Of a stretch of 64,000 bases of DNA, positions 1 through 11,690 are shown piece after piece (position 1 is the first letter of the stretch; the number at the start of each line of letters is the position of its first letter). Under the pieces are notes generated by a model. It had not been told where the DNA came from. It did no database searches and saw only the letters and a list, made by a program, of their open reading frames with translations. Source of the DNA: Oegoconia quadripuncta (Eukaryota; Arthropoda; Insecta; Lepidoptera; Autostichidae); NCBI GenBank assembly GCA_949316235.1, contig OX438742.1, forward strand, positions 8,588,815 to 8,652,814, in the 5' to 3' direction. The position numbers and the translations under genes were made by a program.

Positions 1-40
1 AATAAGAAAACATCATTTACTATACACATCATACCTCGCG

Positions 41-3000
41 TTGTCGCTAATGAGTGCAATTCAAACATCGAAGCCGTATACCAAACGGCAGCAAGCAGTG
101 TGGAGACTAGAGTGTGAGTTGGGAGTGATCACCGACCTCGAGTGTCCTGTCGACGGGGGCTGGGCTCCTTGGAGCCCCTGGAGCGCCTGCTATGGACGCT
201 GCGATGACACTGGCCACCGCCGGAAAACTAGAAAGTGCATCAACCCCTCGCCATCCGAAGATGGTATACCTTGCAGCGGTCCCGAAGAACAAATAGAACC
301 ATGCTATCTAAGAAACTGCACTGTAGAAAATTATCAGAAACTAGTTGAAGGTGACTTCGCTCGAACTGAGGCTTTCCATCAACTGGAAGCCGTACCGGCC
401 CTAATGGATCGCTGTTTGCAAATGGAATGCCCCTTTGAAGCCATCGAAGCAGCCCTGGCAAATGACAACACATGGCAACTAAACCCTGAAGCTCTTTGGA
501 ACGCCCTCCAATGCGTTAAACATAACATGGGGTGCCCTGTGCTAGGGGAATGGGGAGCATGGGGCTCTTGGTCGGCTTGTGGTGCTCGATGTGGTCAAGG
601 CTTACGATGGAGACTTCGACGGTGTGATACTCCACCTCCCTCGGACGTTCATCTGGTTTGCGGAGGCACTCCATTGCAAGCGGAGGAGTGCGAAGGAGAC
701 CAGTGCGCCGTTGACGTCAGAGACATTGAACGTGATGCTACTGGGCAATGGAGTCATTGGGGTCAGTGGACATCGTGTTCAGAGAACTGTGGTTTCGGCG
801 TCAGACGTCGTAGGAGGTCGTGCAATGAACAGATTAAGCCTCGCGTCGCTGGGACTTGGGGAACACACTGCGCCGGCCAGTATGACGAGTTTGAAGTTTG
901 TGAACGGAGAGAATGCTTAATGGAAGGAGGATGGTCAGGTTGGGGGGCCTGGGGACCCTGCTCGCAATCCTGCGGTGCCGGCAAACGAGCGCGAACCAGG
1001 TCCTGTACAAGGCCCATACCCGCTGGCGGTGGAGTTCCTTGCGTAGGACCTAGAACTGAAATTGGATCCTGCTACTTAAATCCATGCGGAGCTTACACGC
1101 ACGTCGTAGCCTTGCTGAACGGGGAATCGTCGCTGCACTATAATTTTATGAATAAGCGGTCTACTTTATTTCACTTTTACGTAAGATTTATGCCTCTGTC
1201 TCCTCATGGAACTTTAGTGCGGCGTGGTACTGTCCACAGCCCACATGTACGTCTTAGTTTACAAAAATCGCATATTTGCTTGGACGCTAGTGGTACGTCC
1301 AAGGTCTGCGCTCTCCCAAGGATATGTTCGCCAACTATCATAGACCCGGCCATGTGGCATACCGCTCTTATCACAGTTACTAGTGAAGCTGCTACACTAA
1401 GAATGGACGATGCTCGCGTGCCAATTAAAGGTACTTTCCCATGCGATCCCGAGTTACCTGATGACAAAATGAATATTTTGGTTGGTGAGAAACTACATGG
1501 CGCCATACAAGAACTCGCCGTAAATTTTATCTCATTAAATATGCTAGTAGAAAGAGAACGTTTAAAAAGACGGTCCAACTTCAGCCCCTCATCAGCTTCT
1601 AACATTGTATACGAATCCGCCAGTATAGAAGAAGCTTACTTACCTCTTGATAATGGTCAATATTTGCGTTTGCCATGCTTTACTGGACAAGACGAGTGGC
1701 GATTGGAATTGACCATAAAATCCAAAAGAGAAGCTGGGACAATACTATTTCTAAGAGATGACTCAACGGACGATTGGCTTCATATGGGACTACAAAACAT
1801 GAGGTTGAAATTGAAGATAGCTTTAGGAGAGTTTAGATCTGAAAGTAGCAGTTCTACCGAATGCCCACCCGACCAGTGGATTGACGTAACTCTAACAAAG
1901 AAAAGAGAAACTAATACCATCGAAGCATCAATCAATGGCGGAGAGCGTTTACATGTGGTGTTGGAGGAAGAGACGACGAGAGAACGTCGAGAGTCCCACT
2001 CGAAAGCTTTCTTACGGCATTTAATTAGTCAAAGTGCGTTAGACATTGACGCTTGCGCGAACGCTGCGAAAACAGATATTAGTAGTAAATCGGTGCCGCT
2101 AACAATATGCAATGATGAGTTTTACGTTGGTGGTATGCCAGAACATATAAAACGTCATATATCTAATGAATTTACAGCGTTCTCAGGAACCATCGCATCT
2201 ATCAGTATCAACAATGTACTACAAGACCTTCACGGGTATAGTGTTGAGCGTTATAAGGATGATGCAGTGCAGGTATCTTCAAGGACTGCTAGTGTATCGG
2301 GATCTTATCACGAAGCGGCTTGGGGTAAATCCAATCGCTTAAATCTCACTTGCCTTCACGCAAGGACTGCCAGATCTCCACATACAGCTCACTGGCTTTT
2401 CCTCGATACAGGAATAAAAGGAATGGTACGAGATAAAACAGTGCGATCTGTGGATGACGGCAGGGTTCTAAGGCTTGTGGCGTCAGCTGATAACGACCTT
2501 AGAGGATTTTATACATGCCGCGCACATACAAATAAACGCACATTGAATATCGTCACATATGGAGTAATAGGAAAAGTTAAATATCACTTGTCGGGTCCTG
2601 ACACTACTACAGCATTGGCTGTTGTCTCTACTCTCTGCCTTATAATTGGTACTCTAACTTGGCTCATTATTGAAGGTGTTCATGATCTCCGCAATGGTTT
2701 CGGATTCTTCCGTGATGCTCATTTGTCACCAGAAGAAGAAGCGGAAGCAGTCTGTCGATATATTGATGAAAATATGGATTTAGTCGGTTCAGAGAGCGCA
2801 GCTAATGTTGCTAAGGCCAGAGCGAGACGTAAAGGACTTCGGTTGGCGAGTCGCGCAAGCTTCGCGGCGCAAGAGCCACAAGGATTGAAACAAGTTGAAA
2901 ACCTGTTAGTCACGTCATCTGTACACTCGACGACGACCGACGAACCAGAGGAGTTGCCAGCCCTTCCGGAAATAAAAAGCAGTAAGATTAATACAACAGT

Positions 3001-3352
3001 GGATGTAGCGGAGCCTTCACATGAAGTTTACAGATGTGAGCCAAGTTACATAAGCTCCCCTAGACATGGCTCGAACTTGACTTCTCCCAGAAATAAGCTG
3101 ACATCATCTTCTTCCTTCGAGCTGACATCGCCTAGAGTCCTGTGCTCCAGACTCCTCTTGGCCAAGCGTATATACTCGTCCAGAGAAACTTTAATGTCTA
3201 AGAAGAATCGATCAGCTCATAGCCGCCATTTTGATAGTCCGCGTAAAATCAGGTCTAATCTGTTGACCATTAAATCGTCGACATGTGTGCAAATGTCACC
3301 AGCACAAAAAATTTTGCAGAAATTTCAGCAGCTTAAGGAAGACGATTATTAA
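41..3352 (+). CDS. Single-pass membrane protein with four TSP1, two LamG-like and one Ig domain (5' partial)
   Basis: This is one uninterrupted frame of about 1,100 codons. Four thrombospondin type-1 repeats sit near residues 39-93, 169-222, 235-292 and 296-349 (numbered from base 41); each has the WxxWxxW Trp ladder and paired Cys. Two laminin-G-like stretches follow (about 353-510 and 530-730), then an Ig domain with Cys771, Trp785 and the YxC Cys826. A hydrophobic segment at 857-877 precedes a 225-residue cytoplasmic tail rich in Ser with repeated SPR motifs. TSP1, LamG and Ig domains usually bind matrix or cell-surface partners, so a role in adhesion or guidance is an inference. There is no signal peptide and the frame is open from base 2, so upstream exons must lie outside the window. 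The first ATG (base 50) is probably internal. I do not recognise a named orthologue. Confidence 0.88.
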   Translation: MSLMSAIQTSKPYTKRQQAVWRLECELGVITDLECPVDGGWAPWSPWSACYGRCDDTGHRRKTRKCINPSPSEDGIPCSGPEEQIEPCYLRNCTVENYQKLVEGDFARTEAFHQLEAVPALMDRCLQMECPFEAIEAALANDNTWQLNPEALWNALQCVKHNMGCPVLGEWGAWGSWSACGARCGQGLRWRLRRCDTPPPSDVHLVCGGTPLQAEECEGDQCAVDVRDIERDATGQWSHWGQWTSCSENCGFGVRRRRRSCNEQIKPRVAGTWGTHCAGQYDEFEVCERRECLMEGGWSGWGAWGPCSQSCGAGKRARTRSCTRPIPAGGGVPCVGPRTEIGSCYLNPCGAYTHVVALLNGESSLHYNFMNKRSTLFHFYVRFMPLSPHGTLVRRGTVHSPHVRLSLQKSHICLDASGTSKVCALPRICSPTIIDPAMWHTALITVTSEAATLRMDDARVPIKGTFPCDPELPDDKMNILVGEKLHGAIQELAVNFISLNMLVERERLKRRSNFSPSSASNIVYESASIEEAYLPLDNGQYLRLPCFTGQDEWRLELTIKSKREAGTILFLRDDSTDDWLHMGLQNMRLKLKIALGEFRSESSSSTECPPDQWIDVTLTKKRETNTIEASINGGERLHVVLEEETTRERRESHSKAFLRHLISQSALDIDACANAAKTDISSKSVPLTICNDEFYVGGMPEHIKRHISNEFTAFSGTIASISINNVLQDLHGYSVERYKDDAVQVSSRTASVSGSYHEAAWGKSNRLNLTCLHARTARSPHTAHWLFLDTGIKGMVRDKTVRSVDDGRVLRLVASADNDLRGFYTCRAHTNKRTLNIVTYGVIGKVKYHLSGPDTTTALAVVSTLCLIIGTLTWLIIEGVHDLRNGFGFFRDAHLSPEEEAEAVCRYIDENMDLVGSESAANVAKARARRKGLRLASRASFAAQEPQGLKQVENLLVTSSVHSTTTDEPEELPALPEIKSSKINTTVDVAEPSHEVYRCEPSYISSPRHGSNLTSPRNKLTSSSSFELTSPRVLCSRLLLAKRIYSSRETLMSKKNRSAHSRHFDSPRKIRSNLLTIKSSTCVQMSPAQKILQKFQQLKEDDY

Positions 3353-3520
3353 GTGGACACCGGGTTAGTCTTGCGTGTCAGGCCAACTGGATGGCCACCT
3401 GCCATCTTTGATTATTCCGGTGTGAAGAATATGAGGCAGCGAAGTTACCATTAGGTATGTGGCGCATCGAGGTCAAAAAGCTTTGGGAGCTTAACAAGGG
3501 CCTGATTTTCGCACCCTCGA

Positions 3521-3546
3521 GGTTCCAGTCGATGACGACTGGAACC
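3521..3546 (+). other. 3' UTR hairpin, 11-bp perfect stem
   Basis: GGTTCCAGTCG at 3521-3531 and CGACTGGAACC at 3536-3546 are exact reverse complements with a 4-base loop. The stem lies 170 bases after the stop codon and 10 bases before the poly(A) signal, so it would fold in the mRNA of the upstream gene. Its function is unknown. Confidence 0.75.
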
Positions 3547-3555
3547 TGAATCTTT

Positions 3556-3561
3556 AATAAA
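3556..3561 (+). terminator. Polyadenylation signal AATAAA of the TSP1/LamG gene
   Basis: This is the first canonical AATAAA after the stop codon, 204 bases downstream of it. T-rich sequence follows at 3582-3601. It is a plausible end of the transcript. Confidence 0.55.
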
Positions 3562-5139
3562 TGGCTCATATCTGTCATTCCCTTTTTAAAAATATTTTTT
3601 AAATGATCGTTGTCAGCAAAATAGTCATCTAAATATATTTCATTGTAAAGATACTATAACTTATTTGAAGTACTCTTCAAAGTCGAGTGCAAATAAAATG
3701 GTCATCATGTGTTCCATGCTTTGTAGGGGTAAAGTGGAACTATAAATATAATGACATAAGATGTGCTCCACCAAACCACCAAAGGAGCACTACAGATCAT
3801 ACAAAATTTACCCGTTCTACCACCAGGGGCACACTTTGGGTGTTCAGCGGAGCAGTCGTCCAGTCGATAGACATTGCTGTGCCATCAGGTGTCGTGGGCG
3901 GCAATAATCAATCGCACCAGAGAGCTGCTTCCTTGATTATCACACCCTAAGAAAATGCACATTATTATTAGTAAGAATGCCTCTGTACAATTTTGTACTA
4001 CTACTAATACCTCTACAATTACATAATTTCACTGGTCCAAGGCTACACTCTCTGACAAAGTTCATTACGATTGGTTCAGAGATTTAGTAGTGAAAAGGTA
4101 ATAAGTTGTTTTGGCATTTCTTATACAAGTGTGGTGTAGATAAGGTTATATCTAGCAAAATTAATAACACTAGTGTATGTAAATAATATTTATTGCAATA
4201 ACTCGAGAGTGATATAATTTGGTATATTATAAATAATTCCACTATAATATAGTCACTAACATACAAAATGGCACAAAGTATGTATGAAAACAATAATTTT
4301 ATAACCTACATTAGTCTAAATGTCTAAGGTGCGTATTAATAAAATGTCAAGATCAAATAAACAGTACCAAAAAATTGAGTTTAAAAAGAGCGAGTCTCGA
4401 TCTTCGGATTACTTTATTAAATACGTCCCTAACATACTAGGATTATTTTGTCAACATTATCCTATACAAATCTAATAAAAATAAAATTTCCCTTAACGCT
4501 TAACGTCTTTTAATTCTTTTGTCTTTTACTAGAAATTTATTCTAATATAATAAGGAATAACATAAGAATAGGCACTTATTTTCTAAGGCATGTGATGCTA
4601 GCTGTCATTCTTCCACAACGCGATTACTCGAATGAGTATACTTAATAAAATTGCTCAACAAATAATTCCATTAGGTTTCCCACACGGGACTAATCATGTA
4701 GCCCCCACAAATCAGTGAAAAATCGCAAGTATTACAAAGTACATATAAATTTTGATAATAATTTGCAAAACTTACGAAGCATGAAAACGGGAATAAAGTT
4801 TCGATCACAGCAAATCGAGTATCAGTGACTTCAACGGCTGTCAGAGTGACCAGACAAAGTGATACGAACGTATTCCAAGCCGCCTTATTTGTATGGAGAG
4901 AAGCGGTATCAAGATTTTTTCTTTGATGAGACTTACCTAAGAGGAATTACTGCCAATAGCTCTCGAATGTGTTTAGGTCGCGTATTTACGTGTTTCGCTG
5001 ATTAAGGTAATCAGTGAGTCTGAACCAGACTTGCCCCTATAGCGGAAATTGGGCTAAGCGACTATTTCGCGTCACATTGCAAACATGCTTGTTTTACAGT
5101 ATTTAAGAATTTATGTAGATATGAAGCATTATCGTGAAT
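3562..5139. other. Intergenic, AT-rich, no gene recognised
   Basis: No open frame resembles a known protein. A less AT-rich patch at about 3,690-3,950 may be an old degraded transposon but could not be assigned. The rest is AT-rich with short A/T runs. Confidence 0.5.
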
Positions 5140-5475
5140 TCATAAATAATTCTTTCAAATAGCAATTATCTAGCTCCAAACTACATTACATAATTATTCA
5201 TATAATTGCATCCATGGCTTGTTCGTATTCATCATACCAACATTTACGACCCCTATCCCGGGTTTTAAACTAGGCAAACCAGACAACGAATAAACTTAAT
5301 AATACTTAAACCAATTTTCTAGTTCCAAACTAGACCAAGCCTCTAGTATAAATCCAGACAACGGATAATCATTACAAAATTATTCATAATGCTTCCACGC
5401 CTCGAATATGTATGTTGTATTCGTTATACCAACATTGACCATCCCTAGCGGGATTTCGTAGCCTTGAAAGGCATA
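5140..5475 (-). repeat. Two degraded SINE-B copies
   Basis: Two blocks (about 5,140-5,270 and 5,335-5,475) read on the - strand like the better SINE-B copies at 24.2, 30.1 and 44.8 kb. They share a degraded B-box region (CCCTATCCCGGG or CCCTAGCGGGATT on the + strand), the GTATTCATCATACCAACATT stretch and the tail with CAAACTAG. Both are heavily mutated. Confidence 0.5.
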
Positions 5476-7605
5476 GCATCAAGTCAAATGTTTCAAATCT
5501 AATTCTTAAATACTGTAGCTAAAATTCTTTATTTATTTCATATAGGCATCTATTATTAAAAATATTGCTCTTACTTTCGCTTATAATATCTAATAATAAA
5601 AATATAAATTTTATAATTTAATTGAAGACTAGCGTATTTAACTACGGAAAGCATCTTTGGGCACTCTATTTTAGGATTGATATGGGCTGGTAGTACCTAG
5701 TGTTTGTATACATTTAATTACGCAATAATTCACGTTGCATATTTCATATTTTATTGTACTGGCATCGATAACGGTGCAGTATTGACTAGAATATGGCCAC
5801 CAATCATAACATCCAATATTTGTCCATTTCAAAAAGCACATAATTTGAACTTCCAATTTAATTGAGTGTGAGTTGCTTTTATAAAAATATATATATTAAT
5901 ACATTAAAATAAGTATAACTAAACAATAATACAAGTGTGATTTTTTTTTTATAACAATGTCCTTAATTTAATGATGCTTATATAAATTACAATATTACAA
6001 CACGTAACAAACTCTTAGTACCAAGGATGCGTACTAGTATAGTACTCCATAGTATTAAAATAAACGTTTGTTTTAGAATGACACTAAAACATACAATCTT
6101 CTAAAAAATACATATTCCAGAGAGTTCGGTCAAATATCAAACACCAATGCCAGACTAATATAAAAAAAAATTGCGGGCATTCCTCCCCTTTTCGTCATAC
6201 ATAAGCGGTCGTATAATCGGTCTAATCTCCGACCGCAACTCAAGCGTAATTGTCTACCTAAGTACGTGCAACAAGATATCAAATCGGATTAAAGTGCTAA
6301 GCTTGAGCTGCGGTGCTCTCAGCACAAAGTTTCAAATAACAGCATCATTATATAAAGAATTTGTCACGTGTTGAACATGTCACTGCAATAGTGATAATAT
6401 TTTAAAGTGGAAAACTAGACAGCATAATCTACAACGTGATAGAGATACAACGTGATAGTAACATCCCCTTAATATCCGTGGAATTTAATTGTCTAACCGT
6501 CACACACATTTTAACGATACCTTAGACGAATCCATAGTAGGGTCAATTTGATCCAGTGACCAAAAATATGAACCAACTGCGTATGTGTAGAATGTCTACG
6601 AGTGTGAGTGTCAGAATGTTCGTCGTAAAACAATGGGCCACGCGTTATAAAACGCCACATTATATTTCATGCAACCGCCAATAAACCAAGGCTTTACCCT
6701 GAGTGTTATTTTGTAACTAAACTGGTATTTAGGTTTAACTATTCTTATTGAAAAATTGATTGTTTAAAAAAAAAACCTAGGATACAGAGTAACCTGTGCT
6801 GTGTAACATAATACTTCATTTAGTTTCGTTGAATAATTTATATAGGTATAAATAATCACCTGCAGTTGCATACCTTGGACGCCAACGGTATAATAACATC
6901 AAACACTTACCAGCTAAGACTATTTACTCACTTCATGGACGAAACCAGCCGCCCATCTTTTATCCCACAAAAAATGTCATATACTAATAACATCTCGATT
7001 CATATGTATTTCGACATGGGAAAAGAATGCTCCAAAACTACGCATTATAGTTCTAGTGACATATCACGGCCTCGAAATTTTGTATTTTTGGCCTTCTCTG
7101 TACGGGCGCGAACAAATATCCGAATCAATATGCGTTTGCTTAATGACATGTATTAATATTACCTGTACATAACTACACCTAGCACCTGTGTTCACGCCAA
7201 TTCTTAACATAAAACTAATCAAAATCTGCACTAAACAGTAAGTGACTTTTCTTGACAAATATTTGAATTTGTAACAATTTTTTCAACTGTGCGTATTTTA
7301 TGCATAATAATAATGTGAAATCTATATATCTTTAAGGACCTACAAGTTATTTATCATATGAAATGGATTCCATTTACGCCTGGATCTTCGAGTAAACATA
7401 AGTTATAGATAAACTTGAGTAGAGAAGAAAACACCGTTTCATTATGATACCTACGAGTACGCTGACGATGACGTCACAACAGAATATTAAACTAAAAAGT
7501 ATAGTGCCGCATAAGATCGGGAAGTAATAACTAACGGTACTAAAATGAACGCTTTAGTAGCGCTAGTTTTTACCCCGTTCCCGGAAAATATTTTGCGTGA
7601 TCACA
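5476..7605. other. Intergenic, AT-rich, nothing recognised
   Basis: Short open frames here (for example 6,866-7,156) match no family I know and have no splice or domain evidence. There is no clear inverted or tandem repeat. Confidence 0.45.
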
Positions 7606-7910
7606 CACCATGCGGACCTGGAAATCGCCGTCCAGAAACCCAGGGTAGGTGATGTATTTACACGTTGGAGTACTGAGGGCCAACACCGCGTCGGTCGCCT
7701 CTGAGTTATAACAAGACCAAGCAGTCTCGTAAAAGGCGAGTAAGTGATTGAGCATAATAGCTTATATTGTACCAGTAATGGGCAGCAGCGCCATTGGTGC
7801 GGTACCAAAAATGTGCGATCGCCAATTCGCCTGCCCAACGTGGCGAAGAGGGTAAATCGCGCCATAGGAAACCTTATATCCAGTAGTGGACTTTAACGGC
7901 TGTTGATGTG
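7606..7910 (+). repeat. Retroelement 3'-end fragment
   Basis: The stretch ends with CCAGTAGTGGACTTTAACGG followed by CTGTTGATGTG. This is a 3' end widely repeated in lepidopteran genomes (a 'cagcagtggac...ggctgttgatga' tail). It belongs to a SINE or to the tail of a non-LTR element; which one cannot be decided here. Confidence 0.45.
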
Positions 7911-10331
7911 AAGAGCCCAATATGCAATTAAATGGAACGCACTTATAGGATATGACACTACCTTAGTGTGGGTACTAAATAGCGCCATCTGCAAGACAAC
8001 GCTTAAAATACACTGAAACACACTAAAAACACATACAAAAAGTTTATTATATGTTTGGTTAAAACATAATTTAGACCTCTAAACGCAAATGCGATTACGC
8101 GTCTTAGGTGCTCAACGGTTTAGGGTACTCTTGCCATGGCCTTTTGGCCGCGTTCTTCCCCTTCCAACACTGCCATCCGCATTCATTTCTATTTCGTTAA
8201 TATTCTTTCATTAATTCTCTCTATATGTCTATCTAAAACAGGCGTCACATTATGTATGTATAAGTCTATCTAAAATACTTTTTATCTCTGTCACTATATC
8301 TTCTTTTACACCGGTACTAACACGATACATACAACGCCATATAAATATCAGTGAGTCAGCTTGCTGAATAGTACGGTGCTGACCTACGGAGAGAGGTAAT
8401 AAAATAGAGAGGTGAGGTCTAGACATATTTCGTAGAGATTGTTGACAACTATTTTGATAGGGTGGTTCCATAAGAGAAGACTTCGCAATGGCAAATCAGA
8501 AAATCATTCAAAAGTACTACGCCACAGAAAATGTGAGACGCAATGAACAGTCAACATAATAATACATACATATATAGGTATAATATAAATGAAATGGCTC
8601 AATCAACCTTTTCTTGTGACCTAAAATGTAGTCACAAAGCAGAAAATTAAATATAAGTTAACTCTTTGCAATATATTTGTGAGATATTCGGATAACCGGC
8701 AGCTGGGAGATTGTCGCGACAGTATGTTCTTTTCTTGGTTGCTAGAACTTTGATATACTTACTATGCAAAAAAAATGTATTTTTAAAAGTCATCAAAATA
8801 TATTTCACGCTGAAATGTTTGCGTTTGGCAAATTTATAAAAATCAGTTTGATACCTTAAATATTCTGTAATATTTAACTGCCAACTATTAATTTTCAATT
8901 CGTGAAGCATTGGCATAATGTTATGTCGTATGTCACTTTTTGATAGTAGTGTATTCGTGTAATATTACAATTTGGGTTAATGTCTAATACATGTTAACTC
9001 GGCAATCTAACAGCCGGCGGCCTACATAAAACAAAGTAGAGTTAACGGGGGGGGGGGGGGGGCATTGTGATTAACATTGCAAAAAGTAAATTAAAATACT
9101 TGCGGAATTTTAAATTGTAACGTCGCCATAGCAATTATGAACATTTTCTTTCACTCATTTATAATACAATACAAAGGTAAATATCCATTTATACAAATAC
9201 ATTCATTCATCAAATAAATCTTAAAAAATATTATACATTACGACATCGCAAAGCTGAATGTAAATTAATGATGCATCCAAATTGGCGTTCCCGTATTCGA
9301 TATATCCTATCCGTGATTTGTTGATCATGTCACATTACAAAGGTGCGTCTGATACGCCTAATGTGGATGCAACATGATGTTTCGTCGTATCTTAAACATA
9401 ATATACCATGTTGTGACGTCAAACGAAATAAATACAAAAACTTTGTTACATATTGCAACCAGAGCTATTCTCAAACGACAATTATTATACCGTTGCGTTG
9501 TAGCACTAAGAATAATTAGGAAACAGGATAATTTATTCGCTATGTTACGCGTATGCGCCAAACTTCTAGAACTTTCTAGTAGAGCACGTGCGAACGGGTA
9601 ACGATAGAGCAACCATTTCTCGTACGCTACACGTTTTCACTCATTCCAGGCTCGTTTCAAATAAAGAAACTAGGGGGATCAGGAAAAGCCGAAGCTTCAT
9701 ACGGTTATGTCTACATGAACGACAATAGTTGTTAGCTGTTGTTGTAAGTTGAACGGTATACTTATCATGTAACTTGCATAAGATCTCTGTTAAACGAGGC
9801 ATTAACGATCTAAAAAGTGCTTGTTGTAGCCCTTTCTGTACAACGACACCTGGTGGACGACAGAAACGGAACAACCATAGATAATACAATATTCGCGTGA
9901 ATGACATAGTTGCTAACTGCAAAAAATTTGCTATTGTTACAGGATAAGCCACCTTCAACTTGTTAGCAACTTTTCTATTTAAGAAATATCTGGTAATAAA
10001 TATATTACTATATATTTCATAACAAGTTTGTAGTTTACGATCCTGGCTAGAATTCCACCTTAATTTTACATTTTTTTTTTATTGAGAGCGCCTACGTTTA
10101 CCTGGTGCCCTCATCATCACTGACGCATTAGTCGTGATGGTGATGGACGCAGTTGACTTTAGAGCCCTTCTTGCATTGGAAGTGCTGCGCAGTCAGCAAC
10201 ACCCCTGCGCTCAGGAGAGACGATACAGTAAGGTTGAACATCAACTTTTTGTCGGCCGAGTCGACATATATTGTGAAGAGGCGCGCTGGAAATTAATTTC
10301 AATGGTTATGTTAGGATCACATAAAACTAAT
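7911..10331. other. Intergenic with no recognisable gene
   Basis: AT-rich sequence with several small open frames on both strands (for example 8,647-8,916 and 9,641-9,958). None shows a known domain. A possible splice acceptor near 9,917 was tested as the missing SLC66A3 exon and did not fit. Confidence 0.4.
9047..9062. repeat. Homopolymer of 16 G
   Basis: An uninterrupted run of 16 G in otherwise AT-rich DNA. It is prone to slippage and sequencing error, so the exact length is uncertain. Confidence 0.9.
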
Positions 10332-11002
10332 AATGGTGTCGATTCGGATGTACACCAACTAAATGAAACTAAACTATTTTTTTTTTAATGTTTTTGCACA
10401 AACACACAGCGCCATCTGGGTCCACAGTAAGCATCTAGGCTTGTGTTATGGATACCGTATGGTTGATAAACTACACAAATTTTTTTTTTTTTTTGTAAAT
10501 AAATACATATATAAATGAAAAACATCCATAACTCGGGAACACATGTCTATATTCATCATACAAACATATGCCCCTAGCGGTATTCGAACCCGCGACCATT
10601 TGGTATAATAATAATATAATAATAAATAAATAAATATCCTTAGACATACACACAGCGCCATCTAGTTCCACAGTAAGCAACTATATGCTTGTGTTGTGGA
10701 TACCAGATGGTTGATATAATACATAAATACATTTTTTTTTTTGTAAATAAATACTTATTATAAATGAAAACATCCATAACTCGGGTACACATGTCCGTAT
10801 TCATCACACAAACATATGCCCCTAGCGGGATTCGAACCCGCAACCTTTTGGTATAGTGGTCAGAGTTGCTAACCATTACACCAAACAGGTCGTCAAACTA
10901 AAACTAAAACCAGTTTTGGAGTGGTGCCGTCGCATCGTACTGTTCCAGGGAGAAAGAGACAGTACTACTTGAAAACTGGTTTTACATATCCGAATCGACA
11001 CC
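10332..11002. mobile_element. MITE-1 copy split by two SINE-A elements
   Basis: The left end (10,332-10,376) carries GGTGTCGATTCGGATGTACA and the right end (about 10,893-11,002) finishes with CCGAATCGACACC. Together they match the compact 150-155-bp copies at 27,995 and 31,085. The middle is replaced by SINE-A sequence. This family has inverted ends and no coding capacity. Confidence 0.75.
10393..10892 (-). repeat. Two head-to-tail SINE-A copies
   Basis: Two - strand SINE-A units lie in tandem, about 10,393-10,611 (head truncated) and 10,612-10,892 (complete). Both show the B-box-like GGTTCGAATCC-type sequence on the - strand (CGGGATTCGAACCCGC on +), the CATATG(C) body and a conserved CAGCGCCATCT near the tail. 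The complete copy ends with the tRNA-like head (ACCAAACAGGTC on +). Confidence 0.7.
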
Positions 11003-11097
11003 TTAGCATGACAATCACAGTACTTTTTCGAGCGTTTACTCCATACAAATTATCAGTCAAAATTTTTTTTTTTCTGTAGGTACACAGGGTACACCTC

Positions 11098-11436
11098 CGT
11101 GTAACCGCCTCCGTGGCTCAATGTAAACAACATCGAGTTTACGATTCGGAGGTCGCGGGTTTGATCCCCAGCGGGGTACATGTTTAGGTACTCGGTTCGG
11201 TTGGCGGTAGGGCATTTTAAATGTCCGCCTGGCTAGCTACCACCATCTTATCTAAATCTGCCGCCAAGCAGCAATGTTAATAGCATTGTTGTGTTCCGGT
11301 TGTCAGAGATGAGATAGCCAGTCCCCCAAATGTGTTGGGGTTTCCGGGTCAGTACGCTTCCACCTTCGACCTCATCTTCACTTAACATCAGGTGTGATTG
11401 AGGTCAAGTACCAACCCGTTGGGCATAAAAAAAAAA
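11098..11436 (+). repeat. SINE-C, full length
   Basis: The tRNA-like head (CCTCCGTGGCTCAATG, then GGTTTGATCCCC as B box) is followed by a conserved body with GTCCGCCTGGCTAGCTACCA and a tail with CATCAGGTGTGATTGAGGTC. The copy ends in an A run. Length is about 340 bp, which fits a tRNA-derived SINE. Confidence 0.8.
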
Positions 11437-11690
11437 ACCTGATTTTTACATTTTTTAAGCTACGTTTTCTTCATAAACCAATTTTCCCCTGAGAAAAACA
11501 AGCAAGAATCGAGAGGTTGCTCTTTTAAAACAGATTTTTATATTACAGGAAGTCACAATAGTATTTAATTATTAATTTTCAAATAGCCTCGCATGCAAAC
11601 GAGCTGGTTATATGCTGGTTAAGGTATGATTATCATCTAACTAGTCTGATATTTTATAATATACTTTCTTAATAAGTTTCTGTTTTATAG
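11437..11690 (+). repeat. Dispersed repeat related to 59,965-60,220
   Basis: This block and 59,965-60,220 share a long collinear similarity, including CCAATTTTCCCCTGAGA, GAGAGGTTGCTCTTTT, AAATAGCCT and a CTGATATTTTATAATAT segment. Shorter relatives occur near 34.1 and 37.0 kb. The class is unknown and there is no coding sequence. Confidence 0.6.

Noticed and set aside
9641..9958. Possible last SLC66A3 exon on the - strand after a TTTTTTGCAG acceptor
   Set aside because: The in-phase translation does not follow the family's C-terminal pattern (no Arg-Ile-x-Thr start, wrong hydrophobic profile).
9990..10043. A second candidate for the last SLC66A3 exon (an Arg-Ile start on the - strand)
   Set aside because: Only about 22 residues, poor polypyrimidine tract and no similarity beyond two residues. 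Likely chance.
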